From Alphaproteobacteria bacterium (GTDB taxonomy: Bacteria; Pseudomonadota; Alphaproteobacteria; RF32; CAG-239): a stretch of DNA of 54,987 bases. Below are positions 1-7,197 of this stretch, one piece after another. The stretch covers positions 1-54,987 of the forward strand of contig JAFUSA010000024.1 of the NCBI GenBank assembly GCA_017480745.1. The letters are read 5' to 3'. Position 1 is the first letter of the stretch. The number at the start of each line of letters is the position of its first letter. A program made the position numbers and the translations under genes. Below the pieces are notes generated by a model, which had not been told where the DNA came from, did no database searches, and was given only the letters and a program-made list of their open reading frames with translations.

Positions 1-429
1 GGGCATTCCGGCTTTGATGCAAACGGAAGACCTACCAATGCTTATAATGGCTGTCCGATAGTTAAAAAAGCCAAAATATTCCCTGATGAGATGATTACCG
101 TAACTGATGGTAAGATTATGTCTATTACCAATCCTTTCGGTGGTGGGGTTGATTTAGGTACATATTATAAAGCCAATATCGATGATAATCAGGCGTTTCG
201 TATTTATTACTCTGGTCTTCCACAAGAGGCCTGTATTGAGTTGACAACTCATGATTGGAGCAATGCCGGAGCTTATATAATCTATATCAAATCCTATAAC
301 AGTAAAACTCCTGCTGACTTAGACTTTGCCACGCAATATTGTAGGGATGGAGATAAAAATGAAATAGGGTTATATTTTGATGTAGATGCCAACTCAACTT
401 ATTGGACTGGACGATTAGGCAAACGTTAA
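1..429 (+). CDS. Type IV pilin-like cassette protein, 3' part (cassette 1)
   Basis: The reading frame is open from base 1, so the N-terminal prepilin motif and the upstream RNA lie outside the window. The visible part begins GHSG, then has the block KKAKIFPDEM, the ITNPFGGGV motif, the QEACIEL..HDWS motif and an acidic tail YFDVDANSTYW. These match the C-terminal domain of the eleven complete pilin-like genes in this window, closest to the copy at 12300-12998. The motif order (basic-PDEM, NPFGG, EACIEL) resembles the periplasmic domain of type IVb/PilS-type pilins. It is followed by the cassette palindrome and then rpoZ in the same direction. Assignment to the cassette family is firm; a role in a pilus is inferred. 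Confidence 0.85.
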   Translation, partial: GHSGFDANGRPTNAYNGCPIVKKAKIFPDEMITVTDGKIMSITNPFGGGVDLGTYYKANIDDNQAFRIYYSGLPQEACIELTTHDWSNAGAYIIYIKSYNSKTPADLDFATQYCRDGDKNEIGLYFDVDANSTYWTGRLGKR

Positions 430-443
430 AGAAATTAAATCCT

Positions 444-467
444 GCCGGCGCCACTCACAAGCGCCGG
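444..467 (+). repeat. GC-rich palindrome at the 3' end of cassette 1
   Basis: Arms GCCGGCGC and GCGCCGG enclose CACTCACAA. The same palindrome with the asymmetric loop CTCACAAG (pilin strand) follows cassettes 4, 9, 10 and 11. It lies 15 nt after the pilin stop and lacks a long T-tract, so it is a repeat element that may act as an mRNA 3' stabiliser more than as a classic terminator. Confidence 0.8.
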
Positions 468-523
468 AAAATGTGTATAAGTTCGGGATAATACCGCTAT
501 TTGTAAAAAAATAAAAAAAATCC

Positions 524-552
524 TTGCATTTGCAAAATATTGTGTGTATAAG
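524..552 (+). promoter_or_regulatory. Sigma70-type promoter of rpoZ
   Basis: TTGCAT at 524-529 and TATAAG at 547-552 are separated by 17 nt, which fits a vegetative promoter. The rpoZ start lies 35 nt downstream, with AAGG at 575-578 as a plausible ribosome binding site. Confidence 0.6.
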
Positions 553-586
553 CATAGCAAAGTAATTTTTTAACGAAGGTGTAAAT

Positions 587-1060
587 ATGGCAAGAGTTAC
601 GGTTGAAGATTGTATTGATAAGATTCCAAATCGCTATGATTTGGTGTTGATTTCTGCTCAGCGTGCTAAGGATATTTCCAATGGCTCGCCGATTCTTGTA
701 GATAGAGATAATGACAAAAATTCGGTGGTTGCGTTGCGTGAAATCGCTGAAAATAAAGTTAGTATTGAAGATTTGCAAAAGTCTTTGGTTATCGGTCTGC
801 AAAAATATGTGGAAGTTGAAGAAGCCGAGGATGAAGAAGTTGAAATCTTGTCGGCTGAAAAAGAATTGGCCGGTTTGGATGAGCAATTTTCCAGTGATAT
901 GATTAGTGATGAAGATTTGGAAAATAGTATGCAGATACAAGGCGGAGATGATGATGACGACTTGGATTTGGATGCCGATACCGATACTACCGATTTTGAT
1001 ATGTATGATGACGGTGAGTTTGGAGATGAATCTTTTGACGATAGTGACGAATTAGAATAA
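587..1060 (+). CDS. rpoZ: DNA-directed RNA polymerase omega subunit with acidic tail
   Basis: Omega subunit, which helps RNA polymerase assembly and beta' folding. The first 75 or so residues carry the family signature: MARVTVEDC, then [16 protein letters not shown] and later [13 protein letters not shown]. The gene sits directly upstream of spoT, as in most alphaproteobacteria, which supports the call. The protein is 157 residues. Roughly the second half is very acidic (runs of Asp and Glu, ending DDSDELE) and is not part of the conserved fold. Its own terminator follows at 1091-1130, so spoT probably has a further promoter or depends on read-through. Confidence 0.95.
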   Translation: MARVTVEDCIDKIPNRYDLVLISAQRAKDISNGSPILVDRDNDKNSVVALREIAENKVSIEDLQKSLVIGLQKYVEVEEAEDEEVEILSAEKELAGLDEQFSSDMISDEDLENSMQIQGGDDDDDLDLDADTDTTDFDMYDDGEFGDESFDDSDELE

Positions 1061-1090
1061 TTTTTATCGCCGTCTTTAAACTTTTATTAA

Positions 1091-1130
1091 AGCAAAACAT
1101 ATTATTGTAACAGTATGTTTTGCTTTTTTT
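1091..1130 (+). terminator. Rho-independent terminator after rpoZ
   Basis: AGCAAAACATA (1091-1101) pairs with TATGTTTTGCT (1114-1124), followed by a run of T. It lies between rpoZ and spoT. Confidence 0.85.
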
Positions 1131-1151
1131 GCTTAATAATTAGGGATAGTG

Positions 1152-3287
1152 ATGTTACGACAGTATGAATTAGTGGATTTGGTAAAGTCTTATGACCCGT
1201 ATGCTGATGAAGATGCGCTTAATCGTGCTTATGTGTTTGCCTTAAAAAAACACGGCTCACAGTTGCGAACATCAGGAGATCCGTATTATTCGCATCCTAT
1301 TGAAGTTGCCGGTATTCTGACTAAATATCGGCTTGATTGTGCTTCTATTGTGGCGGCTTTATTGCATGATACGGTGGAAGATACCGATACTACATTAGAT
1401 GAAATTAAAGAGCTGTTTGGCGAGCAAGTTGCACAGTTGGTGGACGGCTTAACCAAATTGGCAATGATTGAACACAAAACAGGTTCCAGTAAACAGGCGG
1501 AAAATTTCCGTAAATTGCTGTTAGCTATGTCGGATGATATTCGCGTGCTGTTGATTAAACTCGCCGATCGTTTGCATAATATGCGCACACTCAATTTTTG
1601 TCCGCCAGATAAACGTGCCCGCATTGCCCGAGAAACTTTGGATATTTATGCTCCGCTTGCTGAACGTATCGGTATGGAAGAAGTTAAATCGGAAATGGAC
1701 GAAATTGCCTTTGCCGAACTTTATAAAGAAGCGCATGATTCTATTGTGGCTCGTCTTAATTTTTTGCGCGAGCAGGGTAGTGATATTGTGCCTAAAATTA
1801 TTAAGCAACTTGAAGATGATATGGAAAAAAACGGTGTGCATTGCACCATAACCGGACGCGAAAAATCACCGTATTCTATTTGGCGTAAAATGCAGTTGAA
1901 AAATGCTTCGTTTGAACAGCTGGCTGATATTATGGCCTTTCGTATTTGCGTGGATAATGTGGCCGATTGCTATCAGGCTCTCGGAATAATTCACAGCAAA
2001 TATCACATGGTGCCACGCCGGTTTAAGGATTATATCTCCACACCAAAACCAAACGGTTATCAATCTTTGCACACTGGTGTTATTGGTCCTTATGATGTGC
2101 GGATTGAAGTACAGATTCGCACTTACGAAATGCACGAAGTTAATGAGAAAGGTGTGGCAGCGCACTGGGCGTATAAACAAGGTCAACGCACTGAGGGACG
2201 TAACTTTCGCTGGATTCGCGAGTTGTTGGAAATTTTGGATCAGGCGCAAAATCCCGACGAGTTTTTAGAAAACACAAAGTTAGAGATGTATAATGATCAG
2301 GTGTTTTGCTTTACTCCAAAAGGCGATTTGATAGGTTTGCCTGTTGGTTCAACGCCGGTTGATTTTGCTTATGCTATCCACTCAAATGTGGGTGATACTT
2401 GTGTTGGAGCACGGATTAATGGTGAGATAAAACCGGTGCGCACAATTTTGCATAACGGCGATCAGGTGGAAATTTTAACGGCAAAGAATCAACATCCTTC
2501 TTTGGAATGGGAACGTTTTGTTGTTACAGGTAAGGCCAAAGCCGCTATTCGGCGCTATGTGCGCATAAATAAACGTGAACAGTTTATAGCTCTCGGTAAG
2601 GATATTTTGGAAAAATTATTTAAAGCCGAAGATCAAGAACTTTCCGAAAAATTATTGGTAGCTGTCCTTTCTGATTTTGAAGCGGAAACGGTTGATGATA
2701 TTTATGCCAAAGTCGGAGAAGGGTTAGTTACCGGATGGGATGTTTTGCGCACAGTGCATCCGGCATATAGGCAAAGTAAGTTAGAAAAAATGGTTAACGC
2801 CATTAAATTGCCAACACAAAAGAAAAAAGCCAAAAAAGATACCTTAAAAATTCGTGGTTTGATTGAAGGCATGGCTGTGCATTTTGCCGGTTGTTGTCAC
2901 CCTTTGCCGGGAGATCGCATTGTTGGTATTGTTACTACCGGTAAGGGCGTTACTGTGCATACCGTGGAGTGCCAGTCATTACATAATTATGAAAAAGAGC
3001 CGGAACGTTGGTTGGATATTGATTGGGGACCGGAAGCGGAAAATGAAAAACACGTTGCTCGATTGAAGCTTATGCTCAGTAATGAACCGGGAGCATTGGC
3101 CGATGTGGCAAACGTTGTAGCCAAAGCCGAAGCCAATATTATGAATTTAAATATTACATATCGCACTTCAAGTTATTTTGAAATTTTGTTAGATATTGAG
3201 GTGCAGAACGTTGATCAGTTAAATAATCTTATTTTGGCTTTGCGAGCAGAAAAACAAGTTAGCTATGTGGCGCGTGCCAACAGATAA
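1152..3287 (+). CDS. spoT: Bifunctional (p)ppGpp synthetase/hydrolase, RelA/SpoT type
   Basis: A Rel/SpoT homologue that makes and degrades the stringent-response alarmone. At 711 residues it has the usual full length. The N-terminal HD hydrolase domain has the HD pair in LLHDTVEDTDTT (about residues 72-73) and later KLADRLHNMRTL. The synthetase domain contains NGYQSLHTGV. A TGS domain starts near VFCFTPKGDLIGLPVGSTPVDFAYAIH (given here only as landmark VFCFTPKGD), and an ACT domain closes the protein (NEPGALADVANVVAKAEANI). Both catalytic halves look intact. The ATG at 1152 is preferred over the adjacent GTG at 1149 because of the TAGGG site just upstream. The acpS start lies 11 nt after its stop. 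Confidence 0.97.
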   Translation: MLRQYELVDLVKSYDPYADEDALNRAYVFALKKHGSQLRTSGDPYYSHPIEVAGILTKYRLDCASIVAALLHDTVEDTDTTLDEIKELFGEQVAQLVDGLTKLAMIEHKTGSSKQAENFRKLLLAMSDDIRVLLIKLADRLHNMRTLNFCPPDKRARIARETLDIYAPLAERIGMEEVKSEMDEIAFAELYKEAHDSIVARLNFLREQGSDIVPKIIKQLEDDMEKNGVHCTITGREKSPYSIWRKMQLKNASFEQLADIMAFRICVDNVADCYQALGIIHSKYHMVPRRFKDYISTPKPNGYQSLHTGVIGPYDVRIEVQIRTYEMHEVNEKGVAAHWAYKQGQRTEGRNFRWIRELLEILDQAQNPDEFLENTKLEMYNDQVFCFTPKGDLIGLPVGSTPVDFAYAIHSNVGDTCVGARINGEIKPVRTILHNGDQVEILTAKNQHPSLEWERFVVTGKAKAAIRRYVRINKREQFIALGKDILEKLFKAEDQELSEKLLVAVLSDFEAETVDDIYAKVGEGLVTGWDVLRTVHPAYRQSKLEKMVNAIKLPTQKKKAKKDTLKIRGLIEGMAVHFAGCCHPLPGDRIVGIVTTGKGVTVHTVECQSLHNYEKEPERWLDIDWGPEAENEKHVARLKLMLSNEPGALADVANVVAKAEANIMNLNITYRTSSYFEILLDIEVQNVDQLNNLILALRAEKQVSYVARANR

Positions 3288-3297
3288 AGGAATTAGA

Positions 3298-3684
3298 ATG
3301 ATTTTAGGTTTGGGTTGTGATATTGTTAATGTTGAGCGCTTGCCTTCTGATTTAGAGCATTTTCAAAAAAGAATTTTAGGCGAGGCGGAGCAGAAGGAAT
3401 TATCCGCCCGAAGACCAACTGATAAAAAAGTGTTGTCTTCACTTTTGGCAAAATATTATGCCGGTAAAGAAGCATTTGCGAAAGCTTTGGGAACCGGCTT
3501 TCGCGATGGCATATATTTGAAAGATATTCAGATTTTGCATACCACCCTCGGCAAGCCGGAATTGCATATTTCCGGCTCGGCTTTGGATTATTTACACCGT
3601 CTTTCTGCTGCACCACGTTTGCATATAACTTTAAGCGATGATTTTCCTTATGCGCAAGCAGTAGTGATTATCGAGGGTGAATAA
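3298..3684 (+). CDS. acpS: Holo-[acyl-carrier-protein] synthase
   Basis: Transfers 4'-phosphopantetheine from CoA to acyl carrier protein. The 128-residue product matches the family length. It starts MILGLGCDIVNVERL, containing the Mg-binding Asp, and has the second signature KYYAGKEAFAKALGTGFR with the conserved Glu. AAAGGAAT sits right before the ATG at 3298, so the longer reading frame from inside spoT is rejected. It is probably co-transcribed with spoT. The convergent pilin cassette 2 ends only 9 nt after its stop. Confidence 0.95.
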   Translation: MILGLGCDIVNVERLPSDLEHFQKRILGEAEQKELSARRPTDKKVLSSLLAKYYAGKEAFAKALGTGFRDGIYLKDIQILHTTLGKPELHISGSALDYLHRLSAAPRLHITLSDDFPYAQAVVIIEGE

Positions 3685-3692
3685 CAAAATTT

Positions 3693-4457
3693 TTATTCAA
3701 ACAAAAAACTTAGGCTATTATCTTTTTTACAGGCATTAATAGCTTTTTCCATTGGAAAAGGGATACCGATTTGTGTTCCTCCAACTAAAGCTACGTAAGT
3801 AGGATTGTCACCAGAATTTTCTAATTCTTCATAAGCACCATGCAACCATCCCGGCTCCCCTCTTGCTATTCCCAAGAAACCAGAGGCAACACTACCCCAG
3901 TCCATAGTCAATAGTTCTATGCAAGCTTCTTGAGGAATAGAAGCAAATTTCAAACTAAAAGCATAATCCTGTCCTTTTTTGTTTAAAGCACTTTCAATAA
4001 ATATATCACCGAATGCACCTTGATATCGACTTCCGTTAATTACTTCATCTGGCACAAGTTTGGCTTTTTTAATAATTGCTTTTCCTGTATCAGAGTATGA
4101 AGATAATCCGTCATAATTTCTTTGCGGAGCAAAAAAGGCTCTCACATTTCCGGCAATTAACGTTATTTGTTCAATGGTTTTATTGATTCGATACTTCATC
4201 ATGGCTTTTGAATATCCGGCGATTCCGCCAACCGATAAAACGCCGATAATGGCGAGAACACCCAACATCTCAATCATGCTTCTTCCGTATTGCGGCACAT
4301 CTGCTTGTCTGTTTTTCGCTGGTGTACTGTCTGTGTACACGGCGCTCAAAACAGTCGGCGCATCTGCACCACTCTCCGGAAGAAGGCAGCGTCCGGATTG
4401 TCTCTCTCTCCCGCAAGGGGCGAGAGAAGCATTATTTTTTATTTCTAAGTTTCTCAT
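3693..4457 (-). CDS. Type IV pilin-like cassette protein (cassette 2)
   Basis: A 254-residue pilin-like protein. The prepilin cleavage site is G58/R59 in QYGRSMIEMLG, with Glu at mature position 5 and the hydrophobic stretch LGVLAIIGVLSVGGIAGY. The leader is 58 residues, far longer than usual. It carries two successive insertions: a SLAPCGRERQSGR segment, then a LLPESGADAPTVLSAV-type segment also found in cassette 9. The mature domain has the FFAPQRNYDGL variant, IKKAKLVPDEV, and PQEACIELLTMDWG. It is convergent with acpS. Type B RNA and promoter lie upstream. Family resemblance is to PilS/type IVb pilins; export and assembly are inferred. Confidence 0.88.
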   Translation of the reverse strand: MRNLEIKNNASLAPCGRERQSGRCLLPESGADAPTVLSAVYTDSTPAKNRQADVPQYGRSMIEMLGVLAIIGVLSVGGIAGYSKAMMKYRINKTIEQITLIAGNVRAFFAPQRNYDGLSSYSDTGKAIIKKAKLVPDEVINGSRYQGAFGDIFIESALNKKGQDYAFSLKFASIPQEACIELLTMDWGSVASGFLGIARGEPGWLHGAYEELENSGDNPTYVALVGGTQIGIPFPMEKAINACKKDNSLSFLFE

Positions 4458-4496
4458 AGTAAACTTCCTTTCGTATGAATTGTTGATATTACATTA

Positions 4497-4670
4497 AAAC
4501 AACCGCCCGATAGAGGCGGCCGGAAGTTCAAGACTATTTTACGTGAAATAGTGTCGCGTATTCATTCACATTTATTCCACGACCTTCCGACCATTGTCGG
4601 AAATATTTTAACGCCACGAACGGCGCACGTAAAAGAGGTCTTGACACCCCAGACGAGTTACCTCATCTTA
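4497..4670 (-). ncRNA. Type B structured cassette RNA (cassette 2)
   Basis: On the minus strand the RNA opens with hairpin AGATGAG-GTAA-CTCGTCT (4651-4668). The long-range helices are TCAAGAC/GTCTTGA and TTTTACGTG/CACGTAAAA. An internal hairpin is TTCCGAC-aatg-GTCGGAA. It ends with a CCGCC..GGGCGG hairpin and TTGTTTT, a terminator-like 3' end before the pilin ribosome binding site. All these helices recur with different bases in the other type B copies. Whether it acts as an mRNA leader or a free small RNA cannot be told from sequence. Confidence 0.85.
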
Positions 4671-4675
4671 ATTTT

Positions 4676-4703
4676 ATGATACCATAAAAAATTCAAAAGT
4701 CAA
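4676..4703 (-). promoter_or_regulatory. Cassette 2 promoter
   Basis: On the minus strand TTGACT (4698-4703) and TATCAT (4676-4681) are 16 nt apart. The intervening TTTGAATTTTTT segment is shared with other cassettes. The RNA hairpin starts about 8 nt downstream. Confidence 0.75.
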
Positions 4704-4728
4704 ACAAAAAATAAAAGATAATCCGTGT

Positions 4729-5271
4729 TTAATAGTGAAAACCTTTTAAGGTTGAGCGAATGTCTATCTTTTCCGCAGGTTGATTTTCCTCATTTTCCGG
4801 TGTGGCTTTTGCCGGAATATAATTATCGTCAACGGATTTATTCATTTCTAATCTGATTCCGGTAATTCCTCTATCGCGCCAGCCGGCTAAAAAATTACGC
4901 CCTATGTTGCCGCTTAAATGTGATTTTTGAGTAAAATTGCGGACATTCCAATTTCTTTGCGTCGCAGATCCGTCAATAAAAAACACGGTCGCATTTACAA
5001 TACCGTGATAATAGCGCAAACTTTTCTCAAACTCTTTATCACTGCATTCTTTTCCATTAATAAAATATTTTTTATCCGGTTTGGTAACGGTTCGCGGAAC
5101 TCCGTTTCTAAATTCGCAGAGAGCCAACTCTTTTTCTTCTAACTTTTGTTTTAGAGCGTCTAACTCTTTTTTTAGCTTGGCGTTTTCTTCTTCTAATTGA
5201 TACAGGCGAGATTCTTGCAAACTTTTATTGAAATTGCTGTATTTGCTCAAAATATTTTCATTTGATTTCAT
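4729..5271 (-). CDS. Hypothetical protein with N-terminal coiled coil
   Basis: A 180-residue protein I do not recognise. Residues about 15-52 form a heptad-rich, Lys/Glu-rich coiled coil (LEEENAKLKKELDALKQKL). The middle part contains RYYHGIVNATVFFIDGSATQ and SHLSGNIGRNFLAGW, suggesting a small folded domain. The tail is Pro/Glu-rich and probably disordered. There is no signal peptide or membrane segment. It lies 39 nt downstream of the RNase H-like gene on the same strand, so the two may be co-transcribed. Cassette 2's promoter follows it. Confidence 0.7.
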   Translation of the reverse strand: MKSNENILSKYSNFNKSLQESRLYQLEEENAKLKKELDALKQKLEEKELALCEFRNGVPRTVTKPDKKYFINGKECSDKEFEKSLRYYHGIVNATVFFIDGSATQRNWNVRNFTQKSHLSGNIGRNFLAGWRDRGITGIRLEMNKSVDDNYIPAKATPENEENQPAEKIDIRSTLKGFHY

Positions 5272-5310
5272 TTAGCAGTTCCTCAAAAGTTTTGCCATTT
5301 AGCAGCAAAA

Positions 5311-5826
5311 TTACCCATAAATCTTGTCGCTAATTATCTTTTTAACCATTTGTAATTTCGTATATTGTTTGCTAAAACCAAGCGATTTAATATAAGCTTT
5401 TCTCTCTTGCCTTAATTGTTTCTCATACTGTCGGCGAACCACCTTAGACATTTTATCGGCTCGTTTATTATAATAAGATAACACAGAGCCGTCGCTATAA
5501 TGTCCTTTAATCCACATCAAACAACTGTTGATTGTAGACATATTTTTGCGTATTTTTCTGACAATATTCCTTTCATTTTTGCGATAAATACCATTTCTGA
5601 CAGCGTTTATAACATATATTGAATCCGTAAATATGGTTATATGTTTTGCTCTGGTATTTTTTGTGCGTTCTAAAGCAAACAACACAGCCGACAATTCTGC
5701 TGTGTTGTTATCACACTGTTCTATTACCACACCTTCTTTATGCAGCTCATTATCTCGGGCATCGGTCACCACAAAAGCTATTCCGGAAATTCCACCTCTG
5801 GTGCTGGCATCTGTATATATACGCAT
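5311..5826 (-). CDS. RNase H-like (RNase HI superfamily) protein
   Basis: A 171-residue protein with the RNase HI fold signature. MRIYTDAST supplies the first catalytic Asp, DNNTAELSAV the Glu, ITIFTDSIYVINAV the second Asp, and YNKRADKMSK the final Asp. WIKGHYSDGS resembles the substrate-handling loop of RNase HI. The C-terminal 40 residues are basic (RRQYEKQLRQERKAY) and could bind nucleic acid. It most likely cuts RNA in RNA-DNA hybrids. It is more divergent than housekeeping rnhA, so no symbol is given. A separate rnhB gene lies at 30403. Confidence 0.8.
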   Translation of the reverse strand: MRIYTDASTRGGISGIAFVVTDARDNELHKEGVVIEQCDNNTAELSAVLFALERTKNTRAKHITIFTDSIYVINAVRNGIYRKNERNIVRKIRKNMSTINSCLMWIKGHYSDGSVLSYYNKRADKMSKVVRRQYEKQLRQERKAYIKSLGFSKQYTKLQMVKKIISDKIYG

Positions 5827-6066
5827 AGGTTAATCCTCTTTAAAAGTTGGTGTTAAAAACAGCATAATTCAAAGTTTCATAATCCTTACACATCAGATGG
5901 TAATGTATTTTTTAGTGCTTGTCAATAATTTATGTTTAGTTTTGTCTATAATTTTGTGTAAAAAATACTGTTTGTGTATAAAATGTCGTTCAATCTTTTT
6001 GCGTAGATGTTTTTGTTGTAGTTTGTATGGAGAAATAATGTAAATAATCTCCTTAAATAATATAAT

Positions 6067-7011
6067 ATGAGAAAAGAAAAAGCCATACGCAACAAAACTT
6101 TGGATATAACCGTTGAAGAGGGACGGGAATATTTACAAAACTGTCTGACGGCAGAAGATGCGCTGTCTTCAAAAGAAAATATTATAAATAAAACAATATG
6201 TGGCGATACTTTTCAAATTTTGCCGCTGTTGCCGAGAAATTTTGTAGATTTATTGATTGTTGATCCACCATATAATCTGAACAAAGATTACGATGGTAAA
6301 AAATTTTGCGCAATTAGTGATGAAGAATACGAAGAATATACGACAAAATGGATAGAAATGATTAAACCTTTGTTGAAAAATACGGCTTCGGTGTATGTTT
6401 GTTGTGATTGGAAATCAAGCCTGATTATAGGTAATGTGTTGAAAAAATATTTTAAGGTGCAAAATAGAATTACTTGGCAACGTGAAAAGGGCAGAGGAGC
6501 CAAAGCAAACTGGAAAAATGCTATGGAAGATATATGGTTTGCTACTAATTCTGATGTATATACCTTTAATTTGGAACAAGTTAAGCTCAAAAAAAAGGTA
6601 TTGGCGCCGTATAAAGTTAATGGCAAACCCAAAGATTGGGAGGAAACTTCCACCGGAAAATACCGTAAAACCTGCCCATCAAATTTTTGGGATGATATTT
6701 CCATTCCTTATTGGTCTATGGCCGAAAATACGGCTCATCCGACGCAAAAGCCGGAAAAACTGATAGCCAAGCTAATTTTAGCAAGTTCAAATGTTGGAGA
6801 TGTGGTGTTTGATCCGTTTTTGGGTTCCGGCACTACGGCGGTAGTTTGCAAGAAATTAGGACGAGGTTATTGCGGAATAGAACAAAATGAGAGATATTGC
6901 GTTTGGTGTGAGAAACGTTTGGAAACGGCAGAGAATGATAAAACAATTCAAGGATATGCTGATGGCTTTTTTTGGGCGCGAAATTCCGGCAATATACATA
7001 AAAAATCATAA
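6067..7011 (+). CDS. Site-specific DNA methyltransferase, beta class
   Basis: A 314-residue amino-group DNA methyltransferase. The catalytic motif DPPYNLNKDYDG lies near the N-terminus (about residue 68). The S-adenosylmethionine motif DPFLGSGTTAVVCKKLGRGYCGIE is C-terminal; this order is typical of the beta class, which includes CcrM. It is shorter than CcrM (about 360 residues) and lacks an obvious extra C-terminal domain. No restriction endonuclease gene is adjacent, so it appears to be an orphan enzyme. The target sequence cannot be predicted here. The ribosome binding site is weak (CTCC/TTAAATAA context). Confidence 0.85.
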   Translation: MRKEKAIRNKTLDITVEEGREYLQNCLTAEDALSSKENIINKTICGDTFQILPLLPRNFVDLLIVDPPYNLNKDYDGKKFCAISDEEYEEYTTKWIEMIKPLLKNTASVYVCCDWKSSLIIGNVLKKYFKVQNRITWQREKGRGAKANWKNAMEDIWFATNSDVYTFNLEQVKLKKKVLAPYKVNGKPKDWEETSTGKYRKTCPSNFWDDISIPYWSMAENTAHPTQKPEKLIAKLILASSNVGDVVFDPFLGSGTTAVVCKKLGRGYCGIEQNERYCVWCEKRLETAENDKTIQGYADGFFWARNSGNIHKKS

Positions 7012-7016
7012 AATAT

Positions 7017-7038
7017 GCCGGCACTTGTGAGGGTGCCG
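7017..7038 (-). repeat. Cassette-type GC palindrome, solo copy
   Basis: GCCGGCAC and GTGCCG arms enclose TTGTGAGG, the same asymmetric loop seen after cassettes 1, 4, 9, 10 and 11. In cassette orientation it reads on the minus strand, but no pilin gene is attached. A trxB-like 3' fragment abuts it instead. Confidence 0.7.
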
Positions 7039-7041
7039 ACC

Positions 7042-7107
7042 AGGCAAGCAATTATCGCCGCCGGTTGCGGTGCCAAAGCCGCACTGGAAGCCATAAAGTT
7101 CTTGTAA
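7042..7107 (+). pseudogene. 3' fragment resembling thioredoxin reductase
   Basis: The plus-strand frame reads RQAIIAAGCGAKAALEAI, then KFL and a TAA stop at 7105-7107. This matches the conserved C-terminus of thioredoxin reductase (family form YRQAITAAG.GCMAAL). There is no start codon and the frame abuts the GC palindrome. It is therefore a gene tail without its gene, apparently carried here by recombination. No complete trxB lies in the window to compare with. Confidence 0.6.
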
Positions 7108-7163
7108 ATAACAGTTTTAGCCGGTTAATTTTTAAATTTGTTTAAGCATTTACAATTTTTTGT

Positions 7164-7191
7164 TTGACTTTTGAATTTTTTGTGATAACAT
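7164..7191 (+). promoter_or_regulatory. Cassette 3 promoter
   Basis: TTGACT (7164-7169) and TAACAT (7186-7191) are separated by 16 nt containing TTTGAATTTTTTGTGA, the spacer shared by most cassettes. Confidence 0.75.
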
Positions 7192-7197
7192 AGAAAC

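Noticed and set aside
3265-3297. Upstream start for acpS inside spoT
   Set aside because: The holo-ACP synthase family begins near MILGLG and AAAGGAAT precedes that ATG.
4174-4497. Antisense reading frames over the pilin N-terminus, also at 12805, 43405 and 54214
   Set aside because: They recur only because the pilin helix is conserved and open on the opposite strand. They have no ribosome binding site and no sensible product.
5827-6066. A regulatory RNA upstream of the methyltransferase
   Set aside because: The 240-nt gap is AT-rich with no stable hairpin and no match to the cassette RNAs.
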